Notes under the pieces: generated by a model
What the model saw: only the letters and a program-made list of their open reading frames with translations
What the model was told of the DNA's origin: nothing
The model's database searches: none
Program-made: the position numbers and the translations under genes
Assembly: GCA_008931825.1 (NCBI GenBank)
Contig: QXVZ01027735.1
Location: 1 to 21,303, forward strand
Direction: 5' to 3'
DNA length: 21,303 nt
Source of the DNA: Phallusia fumigata
Lineage: Eukaryota > Chordata > Ascidiacea > Phlebobranchia > Ascidiidae
In this document: piece by piece, positions 16,360 through 21,303 of the stretch
Numbering within the stretch: position 1 is the stretch's first letter
Layout of the letters: every line of letters starts with the position of its first letter

Positions 16360-16800
16360 GTCGATCCATGCTCCCCGGAAAAGATTATCCCCAGAGAGCG
16401 CCACACAGCGGCCAATTTTCCAGGGGGAATGTGCGTTTGTTTGGCGCGGGTCACTAAGTGTTGTTATCAATGAAGTGCCATGTTTACTCCGGGGTCGGAA
16501 TGAAAAAGAAAATTGGTCGTGTAAACATAGCGCAAACTTAAACTGGTAAATTTTTGTTTATAAACTCTAAAATACTCCGAAATGGTGGAAAGCAAAAGCA
16601 AATATTTTTGTTACCCGCAATATAATTATACAAAGCTCGCACGGAGGGAAAAGTTTTTCTGATAAAGTTTTATTTTTTAAGTTAAGTTTTATTGTATCTG
16701 TATCGACCAAAAGAAGTGTTGCAAAGTTTTTCGAGGTCTCCGTCTGTTTCGAACTGACCTGAGAATTAGGAAGTGGCCTCTCGATTATAAGTTTGATAGA
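16360..16800. other. Non-genic stretch including GC-rich patch
   Basis: The patch 16320-16500 has open frames on both strands (for example a plus frame 16310-16549) but no recognisable domain or splice setting. From 16550 on it is AT-rich with no feature I can support. Confidence 0.4.
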
Positions 16801-16814
16801 TTTTCTGTTTCACT

Positions 16815-16972
16815 CAAGTGTATCAAAAGTGAACGCAGAGACTTTAAACAAAATACTTGGCATTTACAAATTGTATATAACCCATGTCCAAGTTAACAGC
16901 GCTTTTTTTCGAATTTGACGCAACGGTTACCACATTTATGTGACGGCCACATTCTTGCACAGTACAACAAAA
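16815..16972 (-). pseudogene. Paralogous segment A, copy 1: decayed version of the 17763-17959 candidate exon
   Basis: Aligns on the minus strand to 17763-18049. The ATG (16885-16883) and following residues MGYIQFVNA correspond to MANVQFLNA of copy 2, but one C is missing (GCCAAG here, GCCCAAG there) so the frame shifts and stops a few codons later. Farther on the similarity fades. The sequence upstream of the ATG, including CATAAATG and the CGTTGCGT block, is kept in both copies. Confidence 0.5.
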
Positions 16973-17084
16973 TCAAGCTTATTGTTTCTACATGATTATT
17001 GTTACCTCATTACTACACAAAATTAACTTTTGATGATCAGATAAAATAGAGACACTTTGATGACACCCAAAACGTACTCCAAAC

Positions 17085-17172
17085 ACGTTCCGGAATTTCA
17101 TGTTTCATTCGAACAGTTTCGACGCTTTGTAATGTTTGTTTTTTACCTTTAGGGGGGGTGACCAAACAAACA
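17085..17172. repeat. Paralogous segment B, copy 1
   Basis: Shares ACGTTCCGG.ATTTCATG, TTCGAACAGTT, CTTTGTAAT-like and CC.AACAAACA blocks in the same order with 18615-18706, and weakly with 21205-21250. The order of segments A, B and C is the same in both units, but spacing differs. Confidence 0.65.
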
Positions 17173-17182
17173 TACATAAATG

Positions 17183-17558
17183 TTTATGGGGCGCAAGTGG
17201 ATTTTTATAAATTGAGTTAGCAGAGTTTAGTACAGTGCAGCCTAACATGACGTCGCACTATATTGGTATTTTAAAAAACGGACAAACTTAACAGGCCACA
17301 CGCTGACCTTATTTTTCGTGTTCACACAACAGCTTTTGGTAGCAAAAAAATCAATCGTGTGTTCATAGTTTGCACAACATCCCAACCCACAACATCCTAA
17401 CCAATTACTGCAGTTGCAACGTTGATTGCAATGATGCACGCGGCACAACGCATTAGCTGACCTACAACGTCGTTTTGTTTATGACTTGCAGAGTCGAATT
17501 GTGTTGTTTTTGTAACTTTATCAGAAGTTCCAAGTATTAATAGCAGTTTAACATCTGC
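17183..17558. repeat. Paralogous segment C, copy 1
   Basis: Homologous at about 80% by eye to 19255-19685: both start GGGGCGCAA, share CAGAGTTTAGTAC, ATTTTTCGTGTTCACACAAC, GCTGACCTACAACGTC, and end TAGCAGT(T/C)TA(A/G)CATCTG. Copy 1 has TATTAATA where copy 2 has TATAAATA. It is cut by the single N at 17559, for which I see no flanking duplicate. Confidence 0.75.
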
Positions 17559-17762
17559 NGCACGAAATGTGTACATGAAAAACTGTGCATCTATGGATAT
17601 GCACGAAATGTACTGGTTAAAAAACGGAAATAGTAGGTGTCAAGTTAAGTCTTTTGTTTCCTTGGTCGGAAAACATTCCTTTGGTAAATAACAGTTTGCG
17701 TTTAATTGATCAAAAATATCTACGAAACGGTATTGTTAAGTACTGGTAGTTTAGTATTGTAC

Positions 17763-17959
17763 CTTGTTTGAATATTCTGAATTTCCTCTTCCACCTTATG
17801 CGCTTCGGTGCTTCGCATCAGTAAGGTCACAGCTTTTCCGTGATTAAAAGTAATGTTGACGGCGTCATGGGAAGATTTCCTGTATATTTCTAGTGTATCA
17901 GAAGTACATGCCGACTTTAAACAAAATACTTGGGCATTTAAAAATTGTACATTAGCCAT
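17763..17959 (-). CDS. Candidate first coding exon of an unrecognised minus-strand gene
   Basis: Minus-strand ATG at 17959 opens 65 codons, MANVQFLNAQVF...SACTSDTLEIYRKSSHDAV...VEEEIQNIQ, and then meets ACAAG|GTACAA, a plausible donor, in phase 2. The later part (EAHKVEEEIQNIQ) looks like amphipathic helix. The upstream block with CATAAATG about 50-60 bases before the ATG is conserved in copy A1. I do not recognise the protein, and I could not find a second exon downstream on the minus strand before the N at 17559. It may be a real 5' exon, or one member of a decaying duplicate family. Confidence 0.35.
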
Positions 17960-18518
17960 GTCTATTTTAACAGCGTGATTTTACGGATTTTACGCAACGT
18001 CTACTACATTTATGAGACGGCCCAATTTTTGGACTGCACAACAAAAAACTACCACACAAAAGTTTTTGCAATAAGATAAAGAAGAAACACTATATTTATG
18101 GCAGTATAGCGGTTTCTTCGATTTAGTAAATCAAATTTGAACACGAATGTTGGTAAATGTAAAAATTTGGCGATTTAAACATCTGTAAAAGCTCATGGCG
18201 AAAGAAAAATTGGAAAATCTACTTTAAACTTTTTAAAGGCATACACCAACGCTAAAGATAATTTTCAGCAGTGCCAAAAATTAGAATAAAATTTTAGCAA
18301 GCTATGCCGATACTGGACTATACCTCCATAGAGTAAAATAAATAGTAGCAATTCCAATTTGAAATATGTTAATTACATGTTAATTACACAAGGTTTGGAC
18401 AAAGTAAAACATTAATGATATCATCAATTTAATTCCACGTTTTTCGGATTGCAAATAGATGAAACAAATTTAAGTCCACAAAATGTAAAAAGTCATGAAA
18501 TTCTGGCAGTCTATTCGT

Positions 18519-18706
18519 ACAACCGCCTTGTCAAAAACAGAAAGCAGCATTTGATACATCGTCGTCAAAACGCGTTCAAACAAAACCAGCTCAGGAAAAT
18601 AGTTATACGCAGTAGTGTTTACGTTCCGGCATTTCATGGTTTGGTTCGAACAGTTGACGTTTTGTAATTTCGTTTTTATCTTTAAGGGTGTGGCCGAACA
18701 AACAAT
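18519..18706. repeat. Paralogous segments D and B, copy 2
   Basis: The D part (18519-18610) matches 21117-21205: CCG.CTTGTCA.AAA, CATTTGATACAT.GTCGT, TCAGGAAA. A short version of D may also precede segment B at 17050-17090. The B part matches 17085-17172. Minus-strand open frames across both D copies share FPE(L/V)VL and then diverge through a frame change, so I do not call a protein. Confidence 0.6.
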
Positions 18707-19561
18707 TAAACCTTCCAAGCGGCACGCCGTTTGTTACTGGATGACCGAAAAGTGGGAAAAGCTATCTCTAACTTGCCAAGTGCATTTTGCAATATGAAAA
18801 GTTGTGAAAAACATAAAAACTACAAGATCGTAACCATTATCGGCTGCTTCAAGCACACTTGTTTGCCACGCGGCTTTACCTTTTCAAGAGTGAAGTTCAG
18901 TTGTAAGTCTATCTGTACCTCTTTTGCTTTGAACTGCTTTAGGAGTCGTGTTAGTTTCGACCATATTTTATTTTACTCGGGTTACTTATCCACTCAACAA
19001 CACATCACTCGGTATATGAATGTCGAGAAAACAACATCTGGGCTGGCGTTCCCTGTTATATGTATACATGGGCCTTTATAATCTTTTCAGTGTTTCCTAA
19101 AGCTATTTTGTAGATGTAAAAAGTGTGCCTGATGCTTGTGAAAATGTTTACTTTCATGACCTGCGGTTGTTTCAAGTAAATTTTAAATGAATGTTTTTTT
19201 CATGTGGCAAGTGAACGCTATCGGAAACAAAATGTTCACCTAAGCGAACAACCTTGATGGGGCGCAAATAGTTTTTTTTTGAAAATTGAGTTCATTTAAA
19301 AAAAAAACATTTTGACCACCACAGAGTTTAGTACGGTTCAGCCAACATGACGTACCACACTGCATTGGTATGTCAAGCAACGGACAAACTTAACAGGGCA
19401 CTCCCTGACCTAATTTTTCGTGTTCACACAACAGCCTTTGGTAGCAAAAATCATGCATTCGTGATTTACAACCATGTACAACATCCTAACCTAGCGTTTA
19501 CTGGAGTTGCAACGGTTGATTGCAACGATGCACCACGCGGCACAGTGCAATAGCTGACCTA

Positions 19562-19685
19562 CAACGTCATTTTGTTCATGACTTGAAGAGTCGAATCGTG
19601 TTGTTGTGGTAGCTTTTGCCTCAGAAGTATAAATAGCAGTCTAGCATCTGTGCTTGGCATTATGCAAAAGTAGTTTGACTTATAC
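19562..19685. repeat. Direct repeat copy 1 (promoter-like block), ends at single N 19686
   Basis: 124 bp, nearly identical to 19690-19813; the visible difference is TTGGCATT versus TTGGGATT. It ends at the N, the same geometry as at 3919, 9936 and 14411. Confidence 0.9.
19628..19635 (+). promoter_or_regulatory. TATA box of a promoter-like block (second copy at 19756)
   Basis: TATAAATA preceded by a compact block with an ACGTCAT (CRE/ATF-like) element at about 19565 and followed after about 20 bases by TAGCATCTGTG. The block is the conserved end of segment C. The gap duplicate repeats it at 19756-19763. No clear long coding sequence begins downstream: the first ATG at 19838 opens only 11 codons. 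Confidence 0.4.
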
Positions 19686-19689
19686 NCTT

Positions 19690-19813
19690 CAACGTCATTT
19701 TGTTCATGACTTGAAGAGTCGAATCGTGTTGTTGTGGTAGCTTTTGCCTCAGAAGTATAAATAGCAGTCTAGCATCTGTGCTTGGGATTATGCAAAAGTA
19801 GTTTGACTTATAC
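19690..19813. repeat. Direct repeat copy 2 (promoter-like block)
   Basis: Starts three bases after the N and is continuous with the sequence to the right. Its TATAAATA is at 19756-19763. Confidence 0.9.
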
Positions 19814-19914
19814 GACGTTAATGTAGTGCAGTTGAAAATGTTCTACACTCGGGAATTCCATCTCGTAGTCTAACGTGATTTGTCTTGTGCAAATAGCCTG
19901 ACACAAAACATGAT

Positions 19915-20160
19915 TTGGACGCGTTTGATCATTGCCATGTTACAGCGGTTTGGAAATTAGCTACTACTACTCGTTTTACACCATTGGGGCATGAAATTGA
20001 AATGATGCGTACTGGTAAAAAGAATACAAATGTAAAAACATATAGTAAACCAGGGCAAATTACCAGCAATATCCGGCGTTCAAATTTCGTGCTTGAAAAA
20101 GATCAAGGTTTCATATTAAAAAAAGATCAAGGCTTTACGGGTTTTAGATGGACACGCTGA
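19915..20160 (+). other. Unrecognised open frame with KDQGF repeat
   Basis: Open for 81 codons to TGA at 20158-20160. It contains EKDQGFILKKDQGFTGF, produced by a small tandem duplication of an AAAGATCAAGG unit. It lies about 150 bp downstream of the second TATA box, but its first ATG-like start is not ATG and no splice junction links it to the promoter. A second open frame follows at 20218-20460, also starting without ATG. No domain is recognisable in either, and I regard coding status as open. Confidence 0.2.
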
Positions 20161-20460
20161 GATTGGATTAAGCTTACAGTATGTGTGTTTTAAGTAAAAC
20201 GTACTATAAATGCGTAATTGCTACATAAAAAGCGCAACTTATCAATATTAAATTACGATATGCAGCATACCAGAGAAATTTATCATTTTTCCTTGGTGAA
20301 TCGGTCTCAGCTTGTTCCCAATAGTTGGGATAAACCGCAGTCTGTGTGGAACGCACAGCCACAAAAATATTTGTGCAGGACTGACATCACGCAAGACAAA
20401 ATCCCAAGCATTTCCTTGAAATACACAGGCACTGACGCAGCAGTTAAACAACATGATTGA

Positions 20461-21116
20461 TAACGCTAGTGACAGTTTTTTGGCAGTTTAAATTCGAGTC
20501 CCTGTTTTATAAGTCAAAGAAGAAAGCGATATAAATACGGTGGAAACGTAATAATTGAATAATATATGCAGTGTAAAGCCTTGTGACAAATACAAATCCA
20601 TAGCGGTTTAACGCTCGTCGAAAATGAAAACTTTCTAACATTGTAACGCATGAGTGATTTTGACATTTAGCAAGTTTTGTGCTACCTGATTTTTAAACAG
20701 CAAAGCTATCATGACGACTATCAAACCGTCATGATAACCTAAAGACTTACACAGTTCATTCAAAAGAAAACGGGTAATTGGAAAACGTGTAATATGTAAT
20801 GCGACACAAGTTTCCATATTTTTGTAAATGCAAAAGAATGTGTTTTGAGAGGTAATGCATTGGAATTCCGCAACAAAAAAGCTCCTGCCTGAAATGTCTG
20901 CTGTTACATATATTCGTATTTTCTCATTAGTTTATGTTTTGATTTCGTCCACGTTTTTTATGATGCAAACTAAACTTGTATGTACGATTTGTGAAGTGAA
21001 ACAATCATAGCTTCACATGTCTGTAGTTTTAATTGGGCGTTTTGCGCCAATAGCAGGAAAAAAAACAAACCTATGACCAGACAATGCAAAATGTATTGAT
21101 ATCTGGACAAACACGT
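20461..21116. other. Non-genic AT-rich stretch
   Basis: No coding region, RNA gene or repeat that I can support. There is a small inverted pair, ATCATGACG and CGTCATGAT (about 20709-20735), that could form a short hairpin. Confidence 0.4.
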
Positions 21117-21250
21117 TTAACCGTCTTGTCACAAAACGGAAGCATTTGATACATGGTCGTAAAAAACGTGTTCTAAGCAGAACCACTTCAGGAAATACGT
21201 TATGCACCGAACTTTTTACTGGTATTTCGAATTAGATTTAAACAGTCAGA
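21117..21250. repeat. Paralogous segments D and B, copy 3, at the right edge
   Basis: Aligns to 18519-18660 with indels. It shows that the duplicated array goes on beyond the window. Segments A and C are not seen for this third unit inside the window. Confidence 0.55.
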
Positions 21251-21303
21251 GCAAGAAAATGAAATAACGTTTTTTTTTGTGAGGTTTAAAGGAAAAATGG
21301 ATG

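Larger units (their letters stand above)
19255..19685. repeat. Paralogous segment C, copy 2, with TATA box
   Basis: Partner of 17183-17558, offset about 2.1 kb. It ends in a promoter-like block (see 19628). The last 124 bases are repeated at 19690-19813 across the N at 19686 with one or few mismatches. Confidence 0.75.

Noticed and set aside
18731..19081. 116-codon plus-strand open frame between segments B and C
   Set aside because: Cys/Phe-rich without recognisable domain and not present in the sister unit; left as non-coding.
1..21303. CRISPR arrays, bacterial operons, phage or insertion sequences
   Set aside because: No regularly spaced repeats or bacterial signals; gene structure is eukaryotic throughout.

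Overview
The window is animal nuclear DNA: AT-rich, intron-dense (most introns about 55-300 bases, GT-AG, with U-rich acceptors) and without any prokaryotic layout. The gene families, compact introns and roughly 2% divergence between near-identical blocks beside single-N gaps fit a highly polymorphic marine invertebrate. A tunicate such as Ciona is my best guess, but it is an inference from style and family, not from a diagnostic marker.

Region 1 (226-10614, + strand) is the 3' part of a polycystin-1-family gene. I could chain 27 exons whose phases all agree (4,938 nt, 1,645 codons plus stop when each gap-duplicated exon is counted once). Domain order is: ectodomain next to the REJ/GAIN region, GPS autoproteolysis site, TM1, PLAT domain, TM2-TM5, then a six-helix polycystin channel module with its extracellular TOP domain, and a short cytoplasmic tail with a coiled-coil-like stretch. 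That is the 11-TM polycystin-1 plan. The 5' end of the gene lies before the window.

Region 2 (10615-12738) is intergenic. It holds the polycystin 3' UTR, a 207-bp foldback (MITE-like) element, one copy of a dispersed repeat, and a possible promoter.

Region 3 (12739-16049, + strand) is a small gene for a secreted 194-residue protein: signal peptide, three very short 5' exons (46, 18 and 42 coding nt), then one complete discoidin (F5/8 type C) domain ending on Cys-stop.

Region 4 (about 16050-21303) has no gene I recognise. It contains a GC-rich patch with adjacent hairpins and a set of diverged, reordered paralogous segments between 16.8 kb and the window end. One segment carries an intact minus-strand candidate first exon and its sister copy is frame-disrupted; another carries a TATA-box promoter-like block.

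Four of the five single-N positions (3919, 9936, 14411, 19686) are flanked by near-identical direct repeats that duplicate exons or promoter sequence. The simplest reading is unmerged overlapping contigs or haplotypes. Polycystin exons 10 and 26 and discoidin exons 4 and 5 should therefore each be counted once until this is tested.
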